Shown one piece after another: positions 1 to 9,915 of a stretch of 64,000 bases of DNA; positions within the stretch are counted from its first letter, which is position 1; each line of letters opens with the position of its first letter. Location of the stretch: contig CM048851.1 in NCBI GenBank assembly GCA_026545225.1, positions 35,425,956 through 35,489,955 of the forward strand, in the 5' to 3' direction. A model generated the notes under the pieces. That model had not been told where the DNA came from, did not search any database, and was given only the letters and a program-made list of their open reading frames with translations. The position numbers and the translations under genes were made by a program. The stretch is from Cornus controversa. Its lineage: Eukaryota > Streptophyta > Magnoliopsida > Cornales > Cornaceae.

Positions 1-240
1 TTAAATATTTTATTTAAGTTATCTTCTAAATTTGGAGTCATTACGACACTTTCAAATTTTCTGAGTCCACGGGGCCGCGCCCCTAGGTCAACCAAACCCG
101 AAAAAATCAACTTTTGTCAAACACTCCGAAAACTTTCCCAAATCTTAAGTGCCCTAAACATATATTTTATATTTAAAACACATATAAAATCATTTAAAAT
201 ATTATTAAAACAATAAATAAAATTAAAGGAAAATCGGCAA
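1..240 (-). mobile_element. fragment of a Gypsy-type LTR
   Basis: On the minus strand this reads like part of a plant Gypsy LTR, including a GGGGCGCGGCCCC core beside CCTAGG. A related motif (CCTAGGACACGATCCTGGTG) lies in the long LTR at about 2230. Fossil fragment; family by similarity of pattern only. Confidence 0.25.
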
Positions 241-713
241 AAAATGGTTACGGTCCTTACACCACATGTGAGGGGATGTGTTGTAAAGGACACACTTTCT
301 CTCTTTTTATCGTTCTATCACAAACGAGACCATAATTCATCATTTTATATATATATATATTCAAGAAACAGATGAAACTATATGAACTAGACATTGAGAA
401 TGGGTTCGAGTCCATGAGCTATAAAATTGGGACGAAAATCTGAGTACCCATAAATGAAAGCTTCTTGTTCGAATGCTTTAACGCCTTTGTCATCATTATT
501 ACTTTTGAAGGTACAAATTTGTGTCGACTCAGTCACGGTGTTTGGAAGCTAAGATCTGTCATCCCATGAAATGGGATACGGGAAAAAGATTGGCTAGACA
601 AACCCAATTTGAAGATAGGAATTATGAATAATTTGCTGTAATTATTTGTTAATTCATGTATGCCTCAATATGGAAACAGATTGGCCAAAAAAATCTCTTT
701 CCAAAATTAAAAT
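241..713. other. no recognised feature
   Basis: AT-rich sequence with a short (AT)n run near 347-360 and a GGTTCGAGTCC motif at 406-416 that resembles an internal Pol III B box without a convincing A box. I see no gene. Confidence 0.4.
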
Positions 714-951
714 TGTTGAAGGATTTAAATAATTAAAGTTACACCCCGTCTAACAATTTAAGCTTTCAGAATAGATGGTGGTTAACATGGTATTAGAGGA
801 GGCAAAATCCTGAGATCAAACCTCTCTATTACCCTGATAATTTAAATTGAAATACGTGTTGGACTAAAAAAAACATCACGCATGAGGGGACATGTTAAAG
901 AATTTAAATATTAAAGTTACATACTATAAATGAAATTTTGGTTGATTGTTA
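714..951 (+). mobile_element. TRIM family A, copy 1
   Basis: A miniature LTR retroelement. The left terminal repeat is 714-787 (TGTTGAAGG...TTAACA), the primer-site motif TGGTATTAGAG is at 788, and a purine tract GAGGGGACA precedes the right repeat from 893. It belongs to the family at 37594-37853 and 42505-42753 but is the most diverged member, so it is probably the oldest. No coding capacity, as usual for TRIMs. The right edge is approximate. Confidence 0.7.
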
Positions 952-2049
952 GTGTTGTAGTCTGAAACATGATCACCCATCTCTTCTTTTGGTTTCTCGT
1001 CTTCTTTTGTTTCTTAATATTAATTTCATCTTTTTCTATCTCATTGTTCTCAGTCTTTGCTTCAAAAATTCATCATCGAAAACCCTAAACAATAGTTACA
1101 CATATACATGTGTATGTGTTTATGTGTATCTACTATATGTATATATGTATCCACTTCTTCCCTCTTGTATTTGTTTGTGTGTGAATGTACATATGTATGT
1201 CTATCAAAGATTCTGGAAATAAATATATATGAATTTTCAGATTTGAAAAAATATATATGCACATATATATATATATATATATTGCATATATGGTGTTACT
1301 TTTTCACTATTTGGGAGTTCTTAGAAAGAGAAATAATTGGTTTTGAAATTCTTATATAATTCATTTGTTTGTAAAGATCTAATGATAGGTTTCAACGAAA
1401 AAAATAAAAATAAAAATAAAAATAATTGAATCTCTCTCTAAATATGTATATGTACAAATTACATATCCATTAAATTGGTTGATTGTAGCTTTACTGATCA
1501 TGATGGGTTTCAACTTTTGATGATTGTGGTTTTCAATTGCATAGAGAGAAATTTCCAAAGGCTTAAATTGGAGAGAGAAAATAGGGTTAAGGTTAGGTTT
1601 TTGAGGTGAGAAATCAGACGACAACGTTTTCTACTTGAGGTACCAAGCTGTGAAACCTCCGTGAAACAACACGACATCAGAATGAGGGCTTAGATGTTCC
1701 CGAACTTGTTGAACACCAAAAAGAGCAGAGAATCTGATAGTCAATTGAAATTGTCGATGCCGAAGATGGAAGTGTAGGGTTCGGGATAGATTTTGGATGT
1801 TAGATCTTGGTGAAGAGAAGGCATCGGAAAAAAAAAATTTCAAATTTGTAAGTGGTGAAATTTTCATATCAAACAAATCTTTATAGAGTGAAATTTTCAA
1901 CCAGGGACATTTTGGTCCATGTTTGAGAGAACTTTTTGTAATTTTATGACAACACTCTAACGATTTTGCTAAAAATATAACACTGGGGAGAGTAGTTGAG
2001 CATACGAGCCAAACCTCAGGGAGGTCAAAGTAATAAACGCTAAACGGTC
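952..2049. other. AT-rich spacer, no gene seen
   Basis: Contains alternating TG/TA stretches, a (TA)n tract at about 1263-1281 and an A-rich AAAAATA repeat near 1400. Short open frames here lack any recognisable domain. No supported gene. Confidence 0.4.
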
Positions 2050-4616
2050 TTGTAGAGACTGGGTCCGATTTTGATTAGTTTTTTGATTTTTCATCATTTT
2101 CACCATAAATGCATTTTAAATGATGTTATGGATGTTTTGAGAGTGAAAAACATGTTTGAAAAGTTGATTAGAGGTTTTTATAAATTTTCAGAACATTTGG
2201 AGAAGTTTAACTTTTTTAGTCACGGTGCCCTAGGACACGATCCTGGTGGGCTCGGGAATTCAATTTTTTTTTTAAATAATTATTTTTTATTTTGAGCATA
2301 ACGAAATGTTTAATGAGTTAAAGAAGTGATTTTGAGGCTGAATGAGTTTTCGAAATCGAAAACGAAGCTTGAGAAGGTACATGATTTAAGAGCAAAATGG
2401 TCATTTGCTTTTGGTGAGGTGTATATACACTTAATGTATATTGCTGGGGTAGAATAGATAGAGATACAAAGTCGGTCATTGGTGCTCTCCAAACTATCCT
2501 TCTTCTCCAACCTTCTTCTTTGATTTTCATCGAGATTTAGGGCTTGCTCCAAGAGAGAAAACTTCTTTCCTCCCCTTACTCTTCACTTTGGTGGCTTTAA
2601 AATCTCCATTTGGAGGATTCCAAAAGTTAGGGTTGAGTGAAGTTGAAGTTTGGCGATTCTAGGGCTTGCTAGAGAAGGGCTCCAAACTTGAGGCAGGGGT
2701 GTTCTTTCACTCTTAGTCATTGATTCTAGGGTATTGGTGAGATTGAGATTGTGTGAATTGTGTTAGCATATATGGGTGAGTGGTTGGAGTTGAGTGAATT
2801 TCCCTTTCCTCTTTACATTATGATATTATACATACTAGAGTTATTCATTATATGATATGCGATGCATTGTGATATTATACATGCAATGTATATCAAATGA
2901 AAGCATGTTTTTGCTATTTGATATATTGTATACATATGTGATTAGTATGCATGACTGAAAACATATATGTGGTTATATGTTGGTTATGAAAATGTATGAG
3001 GATTGAATGCATGCTAGATTTAAATATGGCATGGATGTGTATTAGAAAATCATGAAAAATACGCAAAGTTACGAATTATATGCATAAGTGAATGATATGC
3101 ATATTGTGGTACATACATATGACTATATATAGAATGTGATAATGAAATGCATGCTAGAGTCTATTATAGCAAGAATGTGCATTGAAGAGTATGATAATTA
3201 TATGCTATATGAGGTGTATGTGTCTTACGAGCATGTACACGTGTATGTCAGAGTGTTCCAAGTATGATGTACATGAAATTCAGAGAGAGCCAACCATGTG
3301 TTTGAATTGGTGAGAATACTCTTAATAGGATGATCGTCAAAGATGCCCAATCATGCCCTAAGTATAGTGATCGTCGGAGTTACCCAATCACTAGTGCAGG
3401 ACTTATATAATGTCATGAATGTGTAACCGTCGGAGTTGCTCCATCACACGAGTGTCGTCGAAGTTGACCAACACTTTGGTGTCGTCGGAGTGGCCTAACA
3501 CCATATGATCGTCGAAGTGGACCAATCATGCCTATGTATTGGGTTATGACCGAGAATGTGTATATATTTAGTTGCTTATGTGTGTAGACTGTTAAGCATG
3601 ATATATAAGTAAATGCATTCATTCTTGATTTGCATTATGTTGTGTTGACATGAGAGCATTGGTATGTTATGTAGTGTAGCGACATGTAGGTCGGTGTCGG
3701 ATCGATGCCTAAGTGGGTTGGAACATTCCTACTAAGCCGTTGAGTTGTTCACCCCTCTCCCCCAAATCATTTTCAAGTAAGGCACAGATAACGGAAAGGA
3801 ATTGATGAGTCACTTGGAGCTCACAGCCCACAGGAGCATTTTGGATATGTGTGTAGAGATATTGTATAGATCATGTATTTAGTTATCCATGTCGGCTTGT
3901 GGCATGTTGACTCGCGCTTTAATCATAGTCTTGAATGAATTGTAACGTTTTTGGACCTAATACTTGAAATTCATGTTATGACTATAGACTTGAGCATGTG
4001 ATGCTAATGCAATATATATTTAGACTCAATTATATATATAATGAGGTTGATGAATGATTATAGAAATGTGCGTAATGATGAGAGAGGCTTAAATGGATGT
4101 ATGATTTTGAGTAAATGCATGATTTAGAACTTGTGCATGATGGTAGTAGCTTCCTATTGTTGATTGAATGTTGTATGAGTGGATCTAGTATGATGGAGGC
4201 TAATTTGGAGCCCAAAGTGGCAAAAGGTCCATCTGCAGAATTCACATCAGAGGGTTTACGATGCATCATAATCCCCATTACGATGTATCGTAAGTATTTT
4301 GACGATGCATCATAAAACTCTGTAGAGATTTTGAGACCGAAAATCCTAAGAGCTCAACAAGGTGTTACGATACATAATCGATGCATTGTAACCTGAATTT
4401 GGATCATCAAAATTCATGGATAAGGGTTGGCTATTAGGCAAGGGTAAGGAGTTAAGTGTGGGGCCCATTGAGGGTGGTTAGGTCTGCATTGTACGCACAT
4501 ACGTACATGCATGTGAATTATGCTTCCGCGGTATTCGACGTGTTGAAACTGCCCGTTAGGGTGTAATGGATGACCGTCACCACCGATTCCTGGGAGTTAG
4601 AAATCGGAGCGTGACA
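2050..4616 (+). mobile_element. long Gypsy-type LTR
   Basis: A region of about 2.5 kb ends GAGCGTGACA and is followed after three bases by the primer-site motif TGGTATCAGAGCA (4620-4632), the plus-strand order of a 5' LTR. Long LTRs of this texture are typical of plant Del/Tekay (chromovirus) Gypsy elements. No gag-pol region follows, so this is a fossil remnant. The left edge is a guess. It contains an array of small hairpins at 3330-3529. Confidence 0.55.
3330..3529. repeat. array of six small hairpin units in the LTR
   Basis: Six units share a core like CGTCGGAGTTGACC. Each is flanked by a short arm and its own complement: ATGAT/ATCAT (3330/3350), AGTGAT/ATCACT (3366/3387), GTGT/ACAC (3421/3446), AGTGT/ACACT (3451/3471), TGGTGT/ACACCA (3477/3498) and ATGAT/ATCAT (3505/3525). 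The arms differ between units but stay complementary. Confidence 0.75.
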
Positions 4617-4619
4617 GTA

Positions 4620-4632
4620 TGGTATCAGAGCA
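4620..4632 (+). other. primer binding site of the Gypsy fossil
   Basis: TGGTATCAGAGCA is complementary to the 3' end of plant initiator methionine tRNA, the usual primer of plant LTR elements, and lies three bases after the LTR end. Confidence 0.7.
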
Positions 4633-4764
4633 AGGTACCTTGGAGAGAGTATTGAGGTGAAGTCTTGGCATCAAAATATGATATCAAGAATGATTGTGAT
4701 TCGAAGAATGACTCAATGACATTAATCACCTCCAATTTTCAGGAGTTGAGAATTGGGGCATAAC

Positions 4765-5125
4765 AACATGGTATTAGAGCTCTAGGTTTGAAAACCTAGG
4801 GGTGACGAGAAAAGGTTGAACTGCGTTTTGATGATTTTCGGATTGCTATTAAAGCATTAAGTTTGAATATCTGAGGACGACGGGTATTGGTTGATTATTA
4901 GAGCACTAGGTTGGAATACCTAACAGCGAAGGGTAATGGACAGATTACATGTGGGTTTGAGGTGGTTCATTGAGTAATGGAATGGTATTAAAGTACTAGG
5001 TTTGAAAACCTAAGGACGAAGAGTGATGATCCAATCACGTGTTAGATTGGAATTGTGTGATGAAATATATCGTATCAAAGTCATGGGTTTGAATACTTTG
5101 GACGAAGGGTGAAAACTTGAACATG
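4765..5125 (+). repeat. degenerate tandem units resembling the primer-site leader
   Basis: Five diverged units, roughly 60-100 bases apart, each repeat the order GGTATTAGAGC, then CTAGGTTTGAAAACCTA, then a GACGAAGGGTGA-like stretch. The first follows GGGGCATAACAACA, itself like an LTR end. It looks like repeated duplication of the junction of LTR, primer site and leader. Confidence 0.6.
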
Positions 5126-5690
5126 TGTTCTTTTGGGGTTGAGGTTAAAGATTGAAACAATCACTTTCGAACATTGTATGTGCTTTATTTGATTTAGCAT
5201 GTTGTATGTTATATGTTATGTGGAATACGTTATTCTTGTGACTAAGCATTGCATTTTAGTGTTTCATTATGCGTCGCTTGATTAGTAGTTAGTGAAATTA
5301 ACCCATTAACTTTTAACCAAAACATGGTGCCATTTTGTATTACACCTAATAACAACGACGAAGGATCCTAAAAAAACACAAGCAAAAATTTGTTCCCCTC
5401 CACCATTTTTCCTCCCTTAGCCCACATGCATTTATCAAATTACTCTCCAAAGGCTTCTTTGGGATTTTGCTTTCCAAAACAGCAACCTTCATCAGAAAAA
5501 TAAGTGAATTTGGGTTTCAATACCTGTAAATGGACGTAGATGATAACCCTAGTGTGTTTCAATCTTATGTAAAACCTGAACAACTAATATATATATATAT
5601 ATATATATATAGGACCGTTTTAGACCAACTGTGTTGTATAGTGTGTTGCATAAGGTAGGATGTTGGGCTTTAAAAAAAGGGTACAAGAAG
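5126..5690. other. spacer with an (AT)n tract
   Basis: No gene recognised. An (AT)13-like run lies at 5586-5611. Confidence 0.45.
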
Positions 5691-6055
5691 CCTTCATGTG
5701 ATAGAAATGAGAATGCTAAAGTGGATGATTAGAGTGATTAGAAGAGATAAGGTCCCTAATGAGGGGAGAGAGAAATTAGGTGTAACACCTATATATGTAA
5801 ATTAGAAAGAGTAGATTGAATGGTTTGGACACATATATCGGAGACGTATATATTTCCATGAAGACTAATTGTAATAGAAGGTAAGAGACGGAAATGACGA
5901 CCAAAAGTAACATGAAATGATGTTATTAAAAATGACTTAAAAAAATTAAACATAATAAGAGAAATGGTATGTAATAGAAAAGATTGGAGAGAGAGAATTC
6001 ATTTGGCCAACTCCATTCATATGGGATCAAGGCTGGATGATGACCATGATGATAT
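5691..6055 (+). mobile_element. 3' end of an RTE-type LINE
   Basis: Plus-strand frames give MRMLKWMIRVIRRDKV, then RLNGLDTYIGDV, then NDVIKNDLKKLNIIREM and DWRERIHLANSIHMGSRL. This order is the C-terminal tail after the reverse transcriptase in plant RTE LINEs (RMLRWM..., GRPKKTW...VIKNDL..., W...IH.A.P...G). The frame is interrupted by stops and one frame change, and only the last 350 bases remain, as usual for 5'-truncated LINEs. A short GATGATGACCATGATGATAT tail ends the copy. Confidence 0.7.
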
Positions 6056-6289
6056 ATATCATACACATGTATCAATATAAAACCATTCTAAACAATACAT
6101 ATGTAAATTTTGCGATTGAAAACCATTAATCTCAATAGATTAGAAAAAGTTGTGTAATTAGAGTTGAAATTGAAAGAGAGAGAATTTGCAATACTTCGAT
6201 AACATCATGACGAGAATGGGCGATAAAGGAAGAATGGAGAATAGAAAATTTGAAAGATGCACAGTGTGTGTGTGTTGTGTGCGAGAGTG

Positions 6290-6332
6290 AAAGAGGGGGG
6301 CGGGGGGAGGGGGAGGGGGAGGGGGAGGGGTT
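6290..6332. repeat. G-rich GGGGGA tract
   Basis: A simple (GGGGGA)n run preceded by GA- and GT-rich tracts at about 6172-6290. It may form G-quadruplexes on the plus strand. Confidence 0.8.
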
Positions 6333-6399
6333 GGCCTTCAAACTAGCCTTTGAAGATGCACCGTGTATAAATTAAACGTCGTTCTAATCTTGTAAATGT

Positions 6400-7300
6400 G
6401 ACCTTTTTTATATTCATCCAATCGCAAAGAAGGTTTTAGAAGAGGAGCCAAATCTAAAAGAAAAACCTCCATACAAGACTGAGATGCAAATTCTGAGTCA
6501 AATGTTTGACATCAATGCTAATTTTTTTGCAGAGAACCATATCTAAATGGAAAATAAATTGAGTCAGGCACTTATCACAAATTTTCAATATTACTTGTAC
6601 TTGAATGAAAATTGCTATGTACACCAGCCTTGGCCTGATAACTAGGAAAAAAAGAAGCAGCCTAATAACAAATATGCCCTCTCTCTTTCTCTCTCTCTCT
6701 CTCATTTCATAAGACAAGGATTGCAAAAGTTTTGATCAGTCAAAGTAAACGTTAATGCTGAGAGCGGTAAGAAAGGATTACAATAGCTCTTGTCAGATAT
6801 TACAGGCTTTTTACAAGAGACAGCTCTGGCTAGTGGATATAATCATGTCCGGAATGGTATCCCACACTTCCCAACTTTGGATTGTTATCCAACTAAGTTG
6901 GGAGGTTATGATACACACAACTGCCTCATTGGTGTTAGAAGCCTTGCAAAACAGAAGGGCACATATGCCCTTGCCAATGTCCCATTCTAAGTGTATTCCT
7001 GTGAGGAGAGAAAAAGGCAAAACCAACATTCAAAGATTCAGCAAGATTTGTGTCATTTTTCAACTACCAAAAGCCTTCTCAAACTATGGGTGGTAGCACA
7101 ATCTTGTTCCAAAATGTCAATTATTTAGAAAGACTTTGTCAAATAAATAGCAAGACATTAACTCTTTACTAACATGAACTTATCTCATTGAGTTCGCTTA
7201 AAAGTAACAAAATGGTTAATCTTTTCAATACAACAACCTCACCCCTCTCTCTCTCTGTTTCCTTCAAACCTAAAGGAATATCCTAAAGAACTCATGATGC
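6400..7300 (-). repeat. segmental copy of HflX 3' end and flank
   Basis: The segment matches about 32900-33850 along its length: the tract around GAGTCAGGCA, the CT-rich run, the last HflX exon, and the sequence up to GAATATCCTAAA. In the HflX locus that last motif lies on the far side of the Mutator-like insertion. The copy therefore reflects the locus without that insertion, or a duplication older than it. Confidence 0.75.
6906..6998 (-). pseudogene. duplicated HflX last exon, broken
   Basis: This 93-base segment has the same length, acceptor (CACAG|GAA) and TAA stop as the real HflX exon 13. It reads EYT-stop-NGTLARAYVPF, then [14 protein letters not shown]. The fourth codon is TAG where the working copy has GAG. 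No copies of exons 1-12 are visible nearby, so this is a partial gene duplication and not a second gene. The match continues through the 3' flank (about 6420-6905 against 32945-33425). Confidence 0.85.
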
Positions 7301-7492
7301 GTTTGGTATGCAGGAATGGAATGATATGGAATCCTTATTCCAATCATTCCTTTAACATGCACAGTCCAGAAGCTCTTGTTACTATGTGTCTAGGTGCTGA
7401 GTTCACATGTAGATCAAGTTGACTATAATTCACAGAACCACTTGAATGAAGGGAAGAACAAAATCAAATATGAACTCGGAAACTAAAGTCAC

Positions 7493-7658
7493 CTGAGAGT
7501 GCAACAAGATCTACTTCATCAAGGCCTTGGCGCTTGAAGGATGTTATAAGGTTCTGGATAGTGGAGTTTGGTGCAGGAATTTTGGTGTTGGAGCCACTGA
7601 GACTAGCTGTCTTTGAGTCCCTTCTTCCCAGTGGCAGTTCCCAATTTGGTCCACCACT
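7493..7658 (-). pseudogene. isolated third exon of a class III peroxidase
   Basis: It reads in one open frame SGGPNWELPLGRRDSKTASL, then a serine-rich turn, IPAPNSTIQNLITSFKRQGL and DEVDLVALS. This is the class III (secretory) haem peroxidase segment that precedes GHTIG with its proximal histidine. The 166-base length, an AG acceptor (AACAG|AG) and a GT donor (CAG|GTGACT) match the usual third exon of that four-exon family. I find no exon with GHTIG to the left and no distal-histidine (HFHDC) exon to the right, so I call it a gene fragment. A working gene with very long introns cannot be fully excluded. Confidence 0.75.
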
Positions 7659-9675
7659 CTGTTATACCACACCAACCAGCCTTTGTTAGTAAAAAAGAAT
7701 TACATACAAGTGTGCAAAGGCTATTGTAAGATTACAATTCTTGAAGGCATTCAGGTATAAGAATGCCAAATTTACACTGGTGGACGTTGGACATTGTCAA
7801 GAGATGTGTAATTTTACATTTTTTCCCTCAATAGTTATTGTATTTTTGTTGCCTACTAAAGTAAGGGAGAAATTTGTTAGAGTGTACCAACAATAATGGC
7901 GAACCAAGTAATTTTGCAATCAATTGGAGAAGCCAGAGTAATTATGTTATGCATCAAGTGAGGTGAGTACTATTAACCAAATACAAAACATCTTATACAA
8001 AAAATATAATTAGACTAAAGACATCGTATCATACAGTTTTAGCACAATATAGGAAGCAAAAAAGATGATTAGTATAGATATTAAATCCACATATATGAAT
8101 GTAAAGTAATTAGTGTTATCAAATTAAGACAAGTTCATTGTCTAAAAATATTAAATTTCACAAGTAGAACATTTTTTTCTCCCATCTCTAGTCCTTAATA
8201 CCAAAGTATAATCTTAATCTCATAAAAATAAAAATAGATTCGAGAAACGGATAGTCTCCAGTCTTTTTCTCTCCAAGCATCTACAAGACTAAATTCAAAA
8301 GTTATGTGCCACGCCATTTAACTACCCACCATGCTATGTTTCATGGACAATTTTATTGGTGTGTTTCTAATCGTTGAATGTGGACTGTGAATACTTAAAA
8401 AATAAAAATAAAAAAAGGCTTGGAGAGGATACACGTTCACTTCTTCCCTTAGCATAACACATTAAACCATATTGTTGGAGTCCCGTATACCTAACCAACA
8501 AAAATGGAACTCAACTAAACCTCATCTTAACTAACTAAGAAAGATAAAAACAATTATATTTTATCAAATAGTATACTCCCTCTTCACCACAGTAAGATTT
8601 GGTGAAGAAAGCTGCAAATTGAAGTTGTCACATCCTCTTAAAAAGCAAATTTAGTCAAACTCATTACAAGCCAAAAAAATACATGATTAACTACCAAAAG
8701 GGAAATAATGACTGAATTCATAAACAAAATTCACTAATTACCAAGGATGTGAGTTGTTGTCACCTTGAACACTGGTGATATAGAGATGCCAATAAAACCA
8801 GCTCAGACATTTGCTTCCTTTCCATCCTTCGGCACCTCCAATCTCCAGAACCTTTGGGAATTGGGGATGGCAAAGTTACCTGTATGGGACGGGTTTCCAA
8901 TGCCCTACACGTCTCATTAAGCAAAAGAATTGTCCCATACCCATCCCAAACCTGGGACATATCATAACCAACTCGGATTTATAAACAAGAGACTTAACTC
9001 CGCCCTGCCCTGTCCCGTTTATATTGTGGGATGGGTCGGGATGGGATGGGCATGAACCTCTTAGTTTTCAAAAACGAGTCAAAAACTGATGAATCACAAT
9101 CAAAGAAGATGATACAATCTGCTGACAGAATTAAATTCACAAATCGATGAGAAACAACTGAAGAGGGGAAAGGACCATTTGTGATATTGTCGCACTACCT
9201 TAAACTTTTAACTTTGTCATGAAAAAACAAAGTTGATTAGATTCTTCTGATGACACTAGAATAAACCAAAGAATGAAGAATATTTCAAGCTCTTCACTTT
9301 GAAAAATCAGGAAGACTGGCCTAACATAGGCCTTGAAGCTGCAATAAAAGAAAAATCAAATTATCCTAAGACGAGCTGAGAAGATGTCGAAGCACTCAGA
9401 TCATCATCAATAATTTGGGTCCGTGTTCTCCCATTGATTGTTGAATGTTGATTGCTGACCATCTTGGTCCATAGTTCCTCGGCAGATCTCCTGTCCAAGT
9501 GGAGTTGAGGGCAGGTGAGTGGGGGGTGAGATCATGAGAGAGTGGCGGAGATATGACGTTTGAGTCTTAAGAAGAAAACCTAGGCCTAGCTCTATGATAT
9601 ATATGTATACAACACTAATTTTAGTAATTTAAAAAGAATTAAGAGTACAAGTGTAATGTTGCTATCTAATCAAGG

Positions 9676-9915
9676 CAGAGATAGGGATGGCAACGGGGAG
9701 GGTTTGGGGAGGAGGGGGCCCTTCCTCATCCTCGTTTAAGTTTCCCCGCCCCGTTCCTACCCAAAACCGTTTAGCAATGGGGGCAAGCGGCCCTTCCTCA
9801 TCCTCATTTAAGTTTCCCTGTCCCGTTCCTACCCAAAACCGTTTAGCAATGGGGGCAGGTGGCCCTTCTTCGTCTCCGGCTCCGTTTAAGTTCTCCCGCC
9901 CCGTCCTGTTTAAAC
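9676..9915. repeat. GC-rich 72-bp tandem repeat, about 3 units
   Basis: Units start at 9719, 9791 and 9863 and share CCCTTCCTCATCCTC and CCCAAAACCGTTTAGCAATG. The block begins AGGGATGGCAACGGGG, an end typical of plant hAT-type miniature elements. The period is a multiple of three, which opens frames on both strands by chance; I do not call a protein. Confidence 0.65.
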
